The notes under the pieces were generated by a model, which saw only the letters and a list, made by a program, of their open reading frames with translations, ran no database searches and had not been told where the DNA came from. A stretch of DNA of 64,000 nucleotides from Actinoplanes couchii (GTDB taxonomy: Bacteria; Actinomycetota; Actinomycetes; Mycobacteriales; Micromonosporaceae), in the NCBI RefSeq assembly GCF_016862075.1, contig NZ_BOMG01000056.1, forward strand, positions 1 through 64,000. Direction: 5' to 3'. Made by a program: the position numbers and the translations under genes. Shown here piece by piece: positions 9,273 to 17,886 of the stretch. Each line of letters opens with the position of its first letter. The first letter of the stretch is position 1.

Positions 9273-11983
9273 TGATCGTTCTCCTTGGGAGGCTTTGTCG
9301 CCGTGGCGGCGGCTTCGGCAACGCCGTCGGTCCGCCCTCGTTGCACTCCTCGGTGATACGCGGAAAGTAGCCCGCGAACCTCATCGGGATTGCGACGGTG
9401 TTGCGCCCGCGGGGTGGATTCCACCCCACCGGGTACTAGCTGGGCCTGGGGAATCCGCTTCGGCAGCCCGGATCGGGTGGTGCCGGCGTCCTTGGGATCG
9501 GACGCCGCGCGGGCCAGGCTCCACCCCTCGTCGGCGGCGGTCCGCCAGCGTTCGTCACCGGCCCGGCGCGGCTTCGGCACGGTGCGGGTGGCCTGCGCCT
9601 GCGCCTTCTCCTTCCGGGCCGCGGTGCCGGGCGGCGCGTACCCGGCCGTCGGCATGCCGTTCCACCCACCGGTCTCCGCCTCGCCCGCGAACCAGGTCTC
9701 CTGCATCTCGACCTGGATCGGTGTGCCGGGCGCGGCCGGTGCGGCAGGCGGCGCGAGGCCGGTGACGGGCGCGGTCTCCGGCGCGGCCGGCGCGGGAGCC
9801 GGTGGTTGCGGTTCGTTCTCCACCACCTGCTGCGGTACGCGGGTGGGCAGCTTGGGCCGGTCCGGGGTCGGAGTCAGGTCCAGTTCGGACATCGGCGTGC
9901 TGACCTGGGGCTTCGGCCGGTACGCCGGTTGCATCGGCGGCGGGACGGCGCGGACCGGTGGGCGTACCTCCGCGTTGCGGGCCGCACCCACCGGCGGCGG
10001 GCCGGGCCGGGTCCAGGTCGCCGCCCGCCCGGGCGCCGCGCCGGCGTTCTCGGTGCCGGAGGCGACCACGATGTCGGCGGGCAGGATGATCTCGGCGCTG
10101 GTGCCACCGTCGGCGCCGGGGCGCAGCTCGACGCGGATGCCGTGCCGGGCCGCGAGCCGGGCCACCACCGCGAAGCCCATCAGCCGGAACGCGGAGGCGT
10201 CCACCTCGGTGGGCTCGGACAGCCGCCGGTTCAGCTGGTCCAGCTGGTCCGGGTTGATACCCAGGCCACGGTCCTCGACCCGGATCACCGCCCGGTCGCC
10301 GGAGCGGGCGCCGTGTGCCATCACCACGGTCTCCGGCGCGGAGAACCGGGTGGAGTTGTCGAGCAGTTCGGCGACCAGGCGGACCACGTCGTTGACGGCG
10401 GCCGCGGCGACCAGCACGTCGGTGTCGACGGTGCCGAACTCGATCCGGTGGTAGAGCTCCACCTCGGACTGGGCGGCCCGCAGCACGTCGACGACCAGGG
10501 CGTCCTCCCGCCGCGGCGTACCTACCTCGGCGCCGGCCAGGACCAGCAGGTTCTCGTCGTTGCGGCGCATCCGGGTGGCGAGGTGGTCGAGTTCGAAGAG
10601 GCGGGCCAGCCGCTTCGGGTCCTCCTCCATCCGCTCGATCTGGTCGAGTTCGCCGATCATCCGGTCGACCAGGTTCTGGCTGCGCCGGGCCAGGCTGAGG
10701 AACATGGTGGACATGCTGGTGCGCATGGCGGCCTGTTCGGCGGCGATCCGGATGGCCTCCCGGTGCACCATGTTGAAGGCCTCGGCGACCTCGCCGAACT
10801 CGTCCCGGTCGACGACCGGGATCGGATCCCGGGTCTGCGCGACGATCCGTTCCACGCCGCCCTCGTTGAAGCCCTCGACGTCGTGCAGCAGGCCGACCGC
10901 GACCGGCAGGTCCCGGTTGGCCACGCCGAGCGCGCCCTCCCGCAGCCGGCGGACCGCGAGCAGCAGCGCCCGGCCCAGGTAGAAGCCGAGGGCGACGGCC
11001 GCGATCACGATCAGCAGGATGCCGATGAACTCGATGGTGGCCAGCCGGGCGGTCGCCGTCTTCTCCTGCTTCGCGACCTCGACGACCTGTTCCTCGAGTT
11101 CCCGCTCGGTGCCGCGGAGCAGCGCCAGCAGGTCGCCGAACGCGTCGGTCACCTCGGCCGGGCTGACCGCCTGCGCGGCGCTGAGCCGGGCCGACACCTC
11201 GTCGGCGCGCTGCACCGCGGGGTCACCGAGGGCCGCGTCGGCGAGATCGGCCTGCTCGTCGGTGGCGACCGCGCGGAAGCCGGTGAGCGCGCCGGCCCGG
11301 GTGACCTGCGCGGCGATCAGCTGCCGCTGCCGGTCGGCGCCGAAGTCACCGGTGGCCCGGATCGTGTAGGCGATGGCGGCCTGGTCGGCGGCGGCGGCCT
11401 CCAGCACGTTGAACGCGGCGAGCGCGCTCAGGCCGTCGGCGACCGGGCCGCGGGCGGCCTCCAGACTGAGCAGGGATTCATAATCGGTCAGACTGCCCAG
11501 GATCCCGCCGTACGAGCCGGTCGCCTCGGCGAGGCTGGTGCCGGTGCGCTTGCCGACCCCGGTACGCAGCGCGGTCAGGGTGGCGAGCTGGCGGTCGACG
11601 ATGACGAGCCGGCTCTCGATCCGCCGGGGCACTCCGGTGATCTCGGCACGATCGGCCCGGACCACCGCGATCTGGGTGTCCACCGCCTTGATCGCTTCCT
11701 GGTACCCGGTGCCCGGCCGGTTCGGCCCGGACAGGAACTCGGCGGCGGCCATCCGTTCGTCGTGCAGCAGCCGGCCCAGGTCGGACAGTTCGGTGCCGAG
11801 CTCGGCGAGGCGGACCACCCGGTCGGCGGCGGTCGACTCCCTGGTGACCTCGAGCATCCGCATCGAGGCCAGGCCGAACACCGCGGTCAGCGGCAGGAGC
11901 AGCAGGCCGGCGATCTTCCCGCGCAGTCGCAGACCACCCCGTCGTGCGGGTCGTGCGGCCAGGGCGGGGGATCCCGTGCTCAC
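9269..11983 (-). CDS. conservon sensor histidine kinase-like protein (CvnA-like)
   Basis: 904 residues. First transmembrane helix about 22-42; a helical extracytoplasmic domain about 45-312 of the nitrate/nitrite-sensing (NIT) type; second helix about 315-338; HAMP-like segment 340-410; a DHp-like region with LARRSQNLVDRMIGELD and FELDHLATRMRRNDENLL, where H467 is a candidate phosphoacceptor; then an ATPase domain with N-box ELLDNSTRFS (539-548), G1 VEDRGLGIN (569-577) and FRLMGFAVVARLAARHGI. The C-terminal ~260 residues are Pro/Ala-rich and probably disordered. The GTG at 11983 is chosen for aaggagaagtc just before it. It heads the cvnA-B-C-D unit; no response regulator accompanies it. Confidence 0.9.
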   Translation of the reverse strand: MSTGSPALAARPARRGGLRLRGKIAGLLLLPLTAVFGLASMRMLEVTRESTAADRVVRLAELGTELSDLGRLLHDERMAAAEFLSGPNRPGTGYQEAIKAVDTQIAVVRADRAEITGVPRRIESRLVIVDRQLATLTALRTGVGKRTGTSLAEATGSYGGILGSLTDYESLLSLEAARGPVADGLSALAAFNVLEAAAADQAAIAYTIRATGDFGADRQRQLIAAQVTRAGALTGFRAVATDEQADLADAALGDPAVQRADEVSARLSAAQAVSPAEVTDAFGDLLALLRGTERELEEQVVEVAKQEKTATARLATIEFIGILLIVIAAVALGFYLGRALLLAVRRLREGALGVANRDLPVAVGLLHDVEGFNEGGVERIVAQTRDPIPVVDRDEFGEVAEAFNMVHREAIRIAAEQAAMRTSMSTMFLSLARRSQNLVDRMIGELDQIERMEEDPKRLARLFELDHLATRMRRNDENLLVLAGAEVGTPRREDALVVDVLRAAQSEVELYHRIEFGTVDTDVLVAAAAVNDVVRLVAELLDNSTRFSAPETVVMAHGARSGDRAVIRVEDRGLGINPDQLDQLNRRLSEPTEVDASAFRLMGFAVVARLAARHGIRVELRPGADGGTSAEIILPADIVVASGTENAGAAPGRAATWTRPGPPPVGAARNAEVRPPVRAVPPPMQPAYRPKPQVSTPMSELDLTPTPDRPKLPTRVPQQVVENEPQPPAPAPAAPETAPVTGLAPPAAPAAPGTPIQVEMQETWFAGEAETGGWNGMPTAGYAPPGTAARKEKAQAQATRTVPKPRRAGDERWRTAADEGWSLARAASDPKDAGTTRSGLPKRIPQAQLVPGGVESTPRAQHRRNPDEVRGLLSAYHRGVQRGRTDGVAEAAATATKPPKENDQ

Positions 11984-12229
11984 GACTTCTCCTTCGCGGT
12001 CGATCCCGCTCCGCACCACAGCAGGAGCCGGCCCATCGGCGGCCACGGTCCGACCACCTCCGGAATCCGCGGCAAGGCCCGCGCCGTTTCCGGCACGGCG
12101 GCGATTTCATCAGAACCGCAGGCCTTTTGGGAAGTCTCGATCCTCCCGGAAAAGGCTCGGCTGTCCGGATGATAAGTGCGCGCGCGACGGCACTGTGGAC
12201 GCGCTCCCAAGGTTGACGTGCGCGAATAC

Positions 12230-12251
12230 ATCACGGACGACGGTCCGTGAT
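12230..12251. promoter_or_regulatory. candidate operator: inverted repeat atcacgga-N6-tccgtgat
   Basis: A perfect 8-bp inverted repeat with a 6-base spacer in the divergent region. Its size and symmetry fit a dimeric regulator site; it could also form a short hairpin. No regulator is identified. Confidence 0.4.
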
Positions 12252-12422
12252 GCCACGGTCACCGCGCAACATCACTTTTCCAACCACTATGTGAGAGTTC
12301 CGTCCCGCGACCTCGAAGAACACGGTGGCAAGGTTTGGCGCGACCCGACGGACCCGTTGTCCGTGCGCGATAGTGTCCACTCTGGACGACGAATCTGGCA
12401 AGTAGCTCGTACGGTGCCCACG

Positions 12423-12445
12423 GGTCACCCTGTGTGACCGTTTTT
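12423..12445 (+). terminator. terminator-like hairpin with T5 tract before the plus-strand gene
   Basis: ggtcac-cctgt-gtgacc (12423-12439) is followed by g and five T residues on the plus strand, about 100 bp upstream of the next gene. It could end a short transcript or attenuate the downstream gene. Confidence 0.45.
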
Positions 12446-12546
12446 AATTGATGTGAATCGATACCCACAGTTGCCGACTTTAGGCTGCCTTAAGAAGCGG
12501 ACCCCGGACTGGCGCATCATGCGGAACATTCCGTAACGTGCCCGGC

Positions 12547-14703
12547 ATGGCATTTCGGAGCTGGCTGAAGCTACTTGCCGCCACCGTCACGGCCGCCGCG
12601 GTGATCGGGGCAGGTCAGCTGGGTGTCGCCTACGGGCTCGGCATGGTGCGGTTCGACCAGACTTTGGAAATCACCCAGCGTGATCAGTGGACAGCACAAC
12701 TCGCCTGGATCGCCTGGATCACGATGACGGCGGCGGCTCTCGGAGCCGTGGTCGCCACCATGCTCCGGCCCCGCTGGTCGCCCCGGCCGGTCGCCTCCGG
12801 CGGCGCGCTCGGGATCGGCCTGGCCGCCGGGATCGGCGCCCTCGCCGTGCTGCCGCTGACCGTCCAGCCGGCCCGGGAGGCCCAGGTCACCGGGGTGCAG
12901 CCGGCCCTGATCATCGGCATCTGCACCGTCCTCGGCGCCGCGCTCGGCATCTTCGCCGCCTACGCGGCCGCCGCCCGGGCCGCGGCCCGCTGGAGCCTGG
13001 CCACCCTGAGCGTCACTGTCTGGGCTGTCGCGCTGATCTCGGTGGCGCCGTCGCTGAAGTCCGGCGGCACCGCCCCCACCGTGCGCCTCGGCGTGCTGGA
13101 GGGCGATTTCATCCCCGCCGCCGTCGCCGAGCACACCCCGTTCGCGACCATGCCGGCGATCGCCCTGCTCACCGGCCTGATCATCGGCTGGATCGCCCGC
13201 GGCCGGCGGATGTCGACCCTGGCGGTCGCCCTCAGCGGACTGACCGGCCCGGCCCTGCTGACCCTGGCCCACCTGATCGCCGGCCCCGGCTCAGCCGCCG
13301 GTTTCGAGTTGACCCCGTACTGGGCGGCGATGACCGCGAGCGGCGCCGGAGTCCTGGGTTTGGTACTGGCAGCCATCCTCCGCAGCGCCCCCGCAGGCAA
13401 CACCTCCCCGGGCGGCGCCTCAGCGACCGGCACTCCGGAGAACAACCCCGCGAACGACACCGCGGCAGGTGACGCCGCAGCAGGCGGCGCCTCCAGCGGC
13501 AGCTCCGCAAGTGGCTCCGCGAGCGGCAACTCCATGGGTGGCACCGCAGGCGGCAACTCCACGGGTAGCACCGCAAGCGGCAACTCCACGGGTGGCTCCG
13601 CGAGCGGCAACTTCGCAGGTGGCACCGCGAGCGGCACCGCGGCGAGCGGCACCGCGGCGAGCGGCAACTCCGCCAACAGCGCCCAGTCGAGTGACTTCCC
13701 GGCAGGCGGCTCGCCGACGGGCAGCAATCCCGAGTCCGGGCACACGTCCGGGCACGATCCGTCCGCCGGGCCGAAGCCCGAGGCTGCCACCGGCCGCGCC
13801 AGCCTCCCGCGCCGCGACGTGCCCCACCAGTCCGCGATCGCCCAGGCCGCGGCCGCCGCCGCGATGCGCCCCGAGGACCAGCTGCGCCCCTCCGACACCG
13901 GCGTTCTCCCTCTCGGCGACCACCGCCCCCACCCGCTGCAGGACTTGGCCGAGCACCCGTCCTCACCCTTCGCAACAGGCAACGGCACCCCGTTCCACCA
14001 GAACACCGGAGCCCACGCCCAGGTCCCACCGCCCGGCCAGGGCCAGCATCAGACTCCCGGCCAGGGCCAGCACCAGACCTCCGGACAGGCTCAGCACCAG
14101 CCCTCCGGCCAGCGCCCGGGACCAGGCCAGCAGCCAACCCCCGGCCAGCACTCAACCGGCCAGCACCCGACCGGCCAGCACCCGACATCTGGACAACACC
14201 CGACGTCCGGGCAGCGCCAGAACCCCGGCCAGCAGCCGACGCCCGGCCAACGCCAGGGATCCGGCCAGCACCCAACGTCGGGGCAGCGCCAGGGATCCGG
14301 CCAGCACCCAGCACCGGGGCAGCACCCAGCACCCGGCCAGCACTCGGCACAGTTCGCCGCCCCGCCCGCGATCCCGGCCCAGGTGGCCGGCCTGGCTCCG
14401 GCGCAGGTAGGCGGCCCGGAGGCCGAGCCGCGTTTCTCCGGACAACAGCCGGCCAAGGCCTCCGGAGGCCTACGGCGCGGCTGGCGAACCCGCCGCAACG
14501 CCCCCGAGCCGCAGCAGACCGACACACCGTCCGGAGCCCTGACCGGAGACACCGGTTCGTTCAACGGTTTCACCCCACACCCCGACCACGCTCCGGCAAG
14601 CGCCCAGCCCCAGCCCACCCGGCCCCCGATCCCCGCCCAGCGGGGCCGCCGCTCCGGTAAGGAAGACGACTACGTCGGCTGGGTCAACGACCTGGGCAAG
14701 TAG
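12547..14703 (+). CDS. polytopic membrane protein with long low-complexity C-terminal repeats
   Basis: 718 residues, function unknown. Residues 1-285 contain about eight transmembrane helices (for example GIGLAAGIGALAVLPLTV and ATMPAIALLTGLIIGWIARG). A Ser/Gly/Ala tract with repeats of the type GNSTGG and SGNSAGG follows, then a Gln/Pro/His-rich tract of some 100 residues with units of the type GQHPTSGQ and GQRQGSGQ. The C-terminus GRRSGKEDDYVGWVNDLGK looks conserved and non-repetitive. The gene is divergent from cvnA, as is common for conservon neighbours, but a link is inference. A GTG three codons upstream is also possible; no clear ribosome site is visible, so a leaderless or weak start is likely. 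Confidence 0.75.
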   Translation: MAFRSWLKLLAATVTAAAVIGAGQLGVAYGLGMVRFDQTLEITQRDQWTAQLAWIAWITMTAAALGAVVATMLRPRWSPRPVASGGALGIGLAAGIGALAVLPLTVQPAREAQVTGVQPALIIGICTVLGAALGIFAAYAAAARAAARWSLATLSVTVWAVALISVAPSLKSGGTAPTVRLGVLEGDFIPAAVAEHTPFATMPAIALLTGLIIGWIARGRRMSTLAVALSGLTGPALLTLAHLIAGPGSAAGFELTPYWAAMTASGAGVLGLVLAAILRSAPAGNTSPGGASATGTPENNPANDTAAGDAAAGGASSGSSASGSASGNSMGGTAGGNSTGSTASGNSTGGSASGNFAGGTASGTAASGTAASGNSANSAQSSDFPAGGSPTGSNPESGHTSGHDPSAGPKPEAATGRASLPRRDVPHQSAIAQAAAAAAMRPEDQLRPSDTGVLPLGDHRPHPLQDLAEHPSSPFATGNGTPFHQNTGAHAQVPPPGQGQHQTPGQGQHQTSGQAQHQPSGQRPGPGQQPTPGQHSTGQHPTGQHPTSGQHPTSGQRQNPGQQPTPGQRQGSGQHPTSGQRQGSGQHPAPGQHPAPGQHSAQFAAPPAIPAQVAGLAPAQVGGPEAEPRFSGQQPAKASGGLRRGWRTRRNAPEPQQTDTPSGALTGDTGSFNGFTPHPDHAPASAQPQPTRPPIPAQRGRRSGKEDDYVGWVNDLGK

Positions 14704-14820
14704 GCCCCCTCCCGGCGCCACCCAGGCGCCGGTCACCCACCGCCAACTCGCGGCCGAGGCCGCGGGCTTCGGCTGCGGGGGCGGCCCCTCCTTCACCTCA
14801 GCCCAACCCTGGCTCCTGCC

Positions 14821-14970
14821 AGCCCGACGCGGGCCCCGCTCTTGGCCCCCACCAGCCCAACCCTCACCGCAGCCAGCCCGATCCGGGCCCCGCTCTTGGC
14901 CCCCACCAGCCCAACCCTCACCGCAGCCAGCCCGAATCGGGCCCGGCCCTTGGCCCCACCATCCCAACCC
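14821..14970. repeat. 54-bp tandem repeat, about 2.8 copies
   Basis: Units at 14821-14874 and 14875-14928 are nearly identical; a third, diverged copy runs from 14929 to about 14970. Each begins agcccga and contains ccccgctcttggccccc and ccaaccctcaccgcagcc. The region is non-coding and C-rich. Confidence 0.85.
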
Positions 14971-14974
14971 GAGC

Positions 14975-15033
14975 CTCGGCAACGCCGGGGCTCGGCAACG
15001 CCGGGGCTCGGCAACGCCGGGGCTCGGCATTCC
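14975..15033. repeat. 16-bp tandem repeat, 3.7 copies
   Basis: Unit ctcggcaacgccgggg at 14975-14990, 14991-15006 and 15007-15022, then a partial copy. It directly follows the 54-bp array. The gene-free stretch 14704-15238 holds these two arrays and nothing else recognisable. Confidence 0.85.
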
Positions 15034-15238
15034 ACCCCTCACTCCAGGCCTGCCGTCAGACCGGGCCGACGCGGGCGACGCGACGCGGGGCGGGGCGGTG
15101 GTCTTCTGGCTTCTGCCCGGCCGGTAAAGCATCGGCGAACGCCGATGGAATGATGCGGTCGGGAGGTACCGCCGGGCGCGTTAAGCAGTGACGATGGTCG
15201 ATGTCAGAGACTTTCTCCTCGACATCGGGAGTCCGATC

Positions 15239-15658
15239 ATGATCAGCCGCATCGGCCGGTTCCTCGCCGGCCTGGCCCTGGTAGTGGGCCTCTCCGGCAC
15301 CGCCCTCGTCGCCCCCGCGATCGTCGCGCCGGCCTCCACCGACGCGGCCCAGGCCGCCGTCTACAACAGCTGCACGATCAGCCGCTGTTCGGCCGCCCGG
15401 ACCGCGTTCACCGGCTGGCAGTCGCTCGGCTGGCCCACCACGGCCGGCTGGTACACCTGGCCGTACGGCAACTACAACTACACCGGCGGCACCTTCTACA
15501 ACCGTGAGGGCCAGCTCCCGTCGGCCACCTACTCCGAGTACGACGTCTACCCCCGTGCCCGCGGCGCCGCCCGGGACGCGTACCGGATCGTGGTCAACCG
15601 CAGCACCCGGGCCGCCTACTTCACCCCGGACCACTACGTGACGTTCTACCGCCTCTGA
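15239..15658 (+). CDS. secreted guanyl-specific ribonuclease (RNase Sa / N1-T1 family)
   Basis: 139-residue precursor. A signal peptide (basic MISRIGRFLAGLALVVGLSG, cleavage probably after the DAAQAA at about 35-40) precedes a ~100-residue mature enzyme. The core follows streptomycete RNase Sa: FYNREGQLPSATYSEYDVYP, PRARGAARDAYRIVVNR and YFTPDHYVTFYRL. Predicted catalytic residues are E100, R108, R112 and H132. Both cysteines lie near the N-terminus (C45, C50), unlike the end-to-end disulfide of RNase Sa. The ATG at 15239 is preceded by cgggag. No barstar-like inhibitor is recognisable next to it. Likely role: extracellular RNA digestion. Confidence 0.85.
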   Translation: MISRIGRFLAGLALVVGLSGTALVAPAIVAPASTDAAQAAVYNSCTISRCSAARTAFTGWQSLGWPTTAGWYTWPYGNYNYTGGTFYNREGQLPSATYSEYDVYPRARGAARDAYRIVVNRSTRAAYFTPDHYVTFYRL

Positions 15659-15691
15659 CCGAACCCGGACCCGAACCCGAACCCGGCGCAC

Positions 15692-15718
15692 GTGGCGGTC
15701 ACCGACGGTGGCCGCCAC
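15692..15718 (+). terminator. hairpin after the ribonuclease gene
   Basis: gtggcgg (15692-15698) pairs with ccgccac (15712-15718), with an inner cacc/ggtg pairing. It lies about 35 bases after the stop; the T tract is weak. Confidence 0.5.
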
Positions 15719-15780
15719 TTCGTGCGGTCCGGCTTCGTCCACTCCAGACCCGTCACGCCTGCCCGAAAAAGAACATCGTC

Positions 15781-15807
15781 TTAACAGTGCCCAGAACTGC
15801 CTATATG
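15781..15807 (+). promoter_or_regulatory. weak candidate promoter for DUF3311-symporter
   Basis: TTAACA (15781-15786) and TATATG (15802-15807) with a short 15-bp spacer, about 100 bp upstream of the DUF3311 gene. Unusually AT-rich for this region; match by eye only. Confidence 0.3.
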
Positions 15808-15904
15808 GATGACAGTGGATAGAACGAACGGCCGCTCTGAGTGACTTACGCCACCTGCAAACATGGGCCGCCGGTAAGCCGATGATCACGCTTCGGAGGC
15901 GTCC

Positions 15905-16228
15905 ATGGCGGAATGGCGACAGCGGACACACGGGGACCAGTACTTCGGCAACTACTCGGCACCACAACCGGACACGATCCGCTCCCGGCACTCCGGGATC
16001 GACGACCACGACAGCGAACCGGCCCGGCGGCGCGGCATCTTCGACCGCCCCGACGCGCACCCCCGCACCTGGCTCCTGCTCATCCCGATCGTCCTGCCCC
16101 TGACGCCGACGCTCTACAACCGCGTCGACCCGGCCCTGATGGGCATCCCGTTCTTCTACTGGTCCCAGCTCGGGTTCGCGTTCCTGGCCAGCGGCGTCAT
16201 CACCTACCTGCACAGGCGGTCCCGCTGA
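15905..16228 (+). CDS. DUF3311 small membrane protein
   Basis: 107 residues with a charged hydrophilic N-terminus of about 55 residues and two transmembrane helices (TWLLLIPIVLPLTPTLYN and FYWSQLGFAFLASGVITYL). DUF3311 proteins are commonly encoded directly upstream of sodium:solute symporters, as here, and probably act as a small subunit or partner. Ribosome site ggaggcg lies before ATG 15905. Its stop overlaps the symporter start (TGATG). Confidence 0.85.
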   Translation: MAEWRQRTHGDQYFGNYSAPQPDTIRSRHSGIDDHDSEPARRRGIFDRPDAHPRTWLLLIPIVLPLTPTLYNRVDPALMGIPFFYWSQLGFAFLASGVITYLHRRSR

Positions 16229-17886
16229 TGGATGCTCGGCTGACGGTCTTCGTCGTCGTCTTCGGCGTGGTCGCGATCCTGGGTTTCGCGGCGTCCCGCT
16301 GGCGCCGGCCGGACAAAATCCACAGCCTGGAGGAGTGGGGTCTGGGCGGTCGCGCGTTCGGGAACTGGGTGACGTTCTTCCTGCTCAGTGGGGACGTCTA
16401 CACCGCGTACACCTTCGTAGCCGTACCCACGCTGGTCTTCGGGGTCGGCGCTTCCGGGTTTTTCCCGGTCCCGTTTCTGATCATCGTCTATCCGATGCTG
16501 TTCGTGGTGCTGGCCCGGTTCTGGTCGGTGTGTCACGTGCACGGGTTCGTGACTCCGGCCGAGTTCGTCCGGGCCCGGTTCGGTTCGCGGGGGCTCGGCA
16601 AGATCGTCGCGGTCCTCGGGATCGTGGCGACCATGCCGTACATCGCCCTGCAGTTGATCGGCATCGAAGCCGTCTTCGAGGTGATGGGCCTGCCCAAGGG
16701 CTGGCCGCTGACCGTGGCGTTCGTGGTGCTGGCGCTCTACACCTTCAATTCGGGGCTGCGCGCTCCGGCGCTGGTGTCGATCGTGAAGGACGCGCTGGTG
16801 CTGTGGGCGGTGCTGGCCGCGGTGCTGATCGTGTCGATGGTGCCGGGCAGCTGGGAGCCGGTGTTCCAGGCCGCGGAGGCCAAGTTCGCGGCGAGTGCCC
16901 GCACCGACGACGGCCTGCTGCTGGCGCCGCAGAGTCAGCTCAACTACGTGACGCTGGCTCTGGGGTCGGCGGTGGCGCTGTTCCTCTACCCGCACACGCT
17001 GACCGGGGTGCTGGCCGCCCGGAACCGGGGCACGCTGCGGCGCAACCTCGCGGTGCTGCCGATCTACACGCTCACGCTGGGCATCCTGATGCTTGTCGGG
17101 TTCGCCGCGATCTACAGCGGCACCCAGCCGGTCGGCGGGAACGGGAACACCGTCGTCCCGCAGTGGTTCGACGGCAACGCCCCGGCCTGGACCGCCGGCC
17201 TGGTGTTCGCCGCGATCGGTGTCGGCGCGATGGTGCCGGCGGCGATCATGTCGATCGCGGCGGCGAACCTGTTCACCCGGGACATCTACCGGCAGTACTT
17301 CCGGCCGAACGCGTCGGACCGGGAGGAGACGTACGTCAGCAAGACCGCCTCGCTGACCGTCAAGTTCGGCGCCCTGCTGGTGATCCTGCTGCTCAATACC
17401 CAGTTCGCGATCGATCTCCAGCTCATCGGCGGCGTGGTGATCATGCAGACGCTGCCGGCCGTGGCCCTCGGTCTCTACACCAGCTGGTTCCATCGCGGGG
17501 CACTGGTCACCGGTGTCTTCGCCGGCCTCGTCACCGGGCTGGTGATGCTCTATCAGGTGCCGAAACTCGGCGGCCCGGACGGCCGGACCGTGGTCCGCGA
17601 GCATTTCGGCGGATCGGCCTGGCCGCTGGACACGATCGGTATCGACAGCAACGCCAGCATCTACGTCGGTGTCGTCGCGCTGGCGGTGAACCTGCTGGTC
17701 ACCGTGATGCTCACCGGGCTCCTGCGCGGCTTCGGGGTGCCCGGTGGGCCGGATCGCACGCGGGATCAGGACTACGTGGCCGACGAGGGCGACCCGACGA
17801 TCCGCCGGATGACCGAGATCATCGACGGGCAGCCGGCGCCCTCGTCGTACTTCGAACCCCGTCAGGCTCCGGTGACCGGCAGATAG
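16228..17886 (+). CDS. sodium:solute symporter family permease (monocarboxylate/MctC-like)
   Basis: 552-residue SSS-family transporter with about 13 transmembrane helices. Features include the GGRAFGNWVTFFLLSGDVYTAYTF start of the transport core, HGFVTPAEFVRARFG, and MVPAAIMSIAAANLFTRDIY, a typical SSS signature. It probably couples sodium or proton entry to uptake of an organic acid such as pyruvate or acetate, by analogy with MctC/ActP types; the substrate is not established. The soluble C-terminus (~50 residues) is hydrophilic. Coupled to the DUF3311 gene; its 3' end overlaps thiC (convergent) by 25 bp. Confidence 0.88.
   Translation: MDARLTVFVVVFGVVAILGFAASRWRRPDKIHSLEEWGLGGRAFGNWVTFFLLSGDVYTAYTFVAVPTLVFGVGASGFFPVPFLIIVYPMLFVVLARFWSVCHVHGFVTPAEFVRARFGSRGLGKIVAVLGIVATMPYIALQLIGIEAVFEVMGLPKGWPLTVAFVVLALYTFNSGLRAPALVSIVKDALVLWAVLAAVLIVSMVPGSWEPVFQAAEAKFAASARTDDGLLLAPQSQLNYVTLALGSAVALFLYPHTLTGVLAARNRGTLRRNLAVLPIYTLTLGILMLVGFAAIYSGTQPVGGNGNTVVPQWFDGNAPAWTAGLVFAAIGVGAMVPAAIMSIAAANLFTRDIYRQYFRPNASDREETYVSKTASLTVKFGALLVILLLNTQFAIDLQLIGGVVIMQTLPAVALGLYTSWFHRGALVTGVFAGLVTGLVMLYQVPKLGGPDGRTVVREHFGGSAWPLDTIGIDSNASIYVGVVALAVNLLVTVMLTGLLRGFGVPGGPDRTRDQDYVADEGDPTIRRMTEIIDGQPAPSSYFEPRQAPVTGR

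Larger units (their letters stand above)
11984..12546. promoter_or_regulatory. divergent control region between cvnA and the polytopic membrane protein
   Basis: About 560 bp without a supported gene. It must hold the cvnA promoter (minus) and the promoter of the plus-strand gene. It contains an 8-bp inverted repeat (12230-12251) and a terminator-like hairpin with a T5 tract (12423-12445). No confident -35/-10 pair was found. Confidence 0.5.

Noticed and set aside
14035..14345. CRISPR array in the Gln/Pro repeat region
   Set aside because: Units are short, imperfect, in frame and lack unique spacers of constant size; they encode protein repeats.
14821..15033. Insertion sequence or MITE at the tandem arrays
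   Set aside because: No terminal inverted repeats, target duplications or transposase were found; the units are simple head-to-tail repeats.
15905..16228. Barstar-like immunity protein for the adjacent RNase
   Set aside because: The product has two membrane helices and DUF3311 features and pairs with the symporter; barstar is soluble and acidic.
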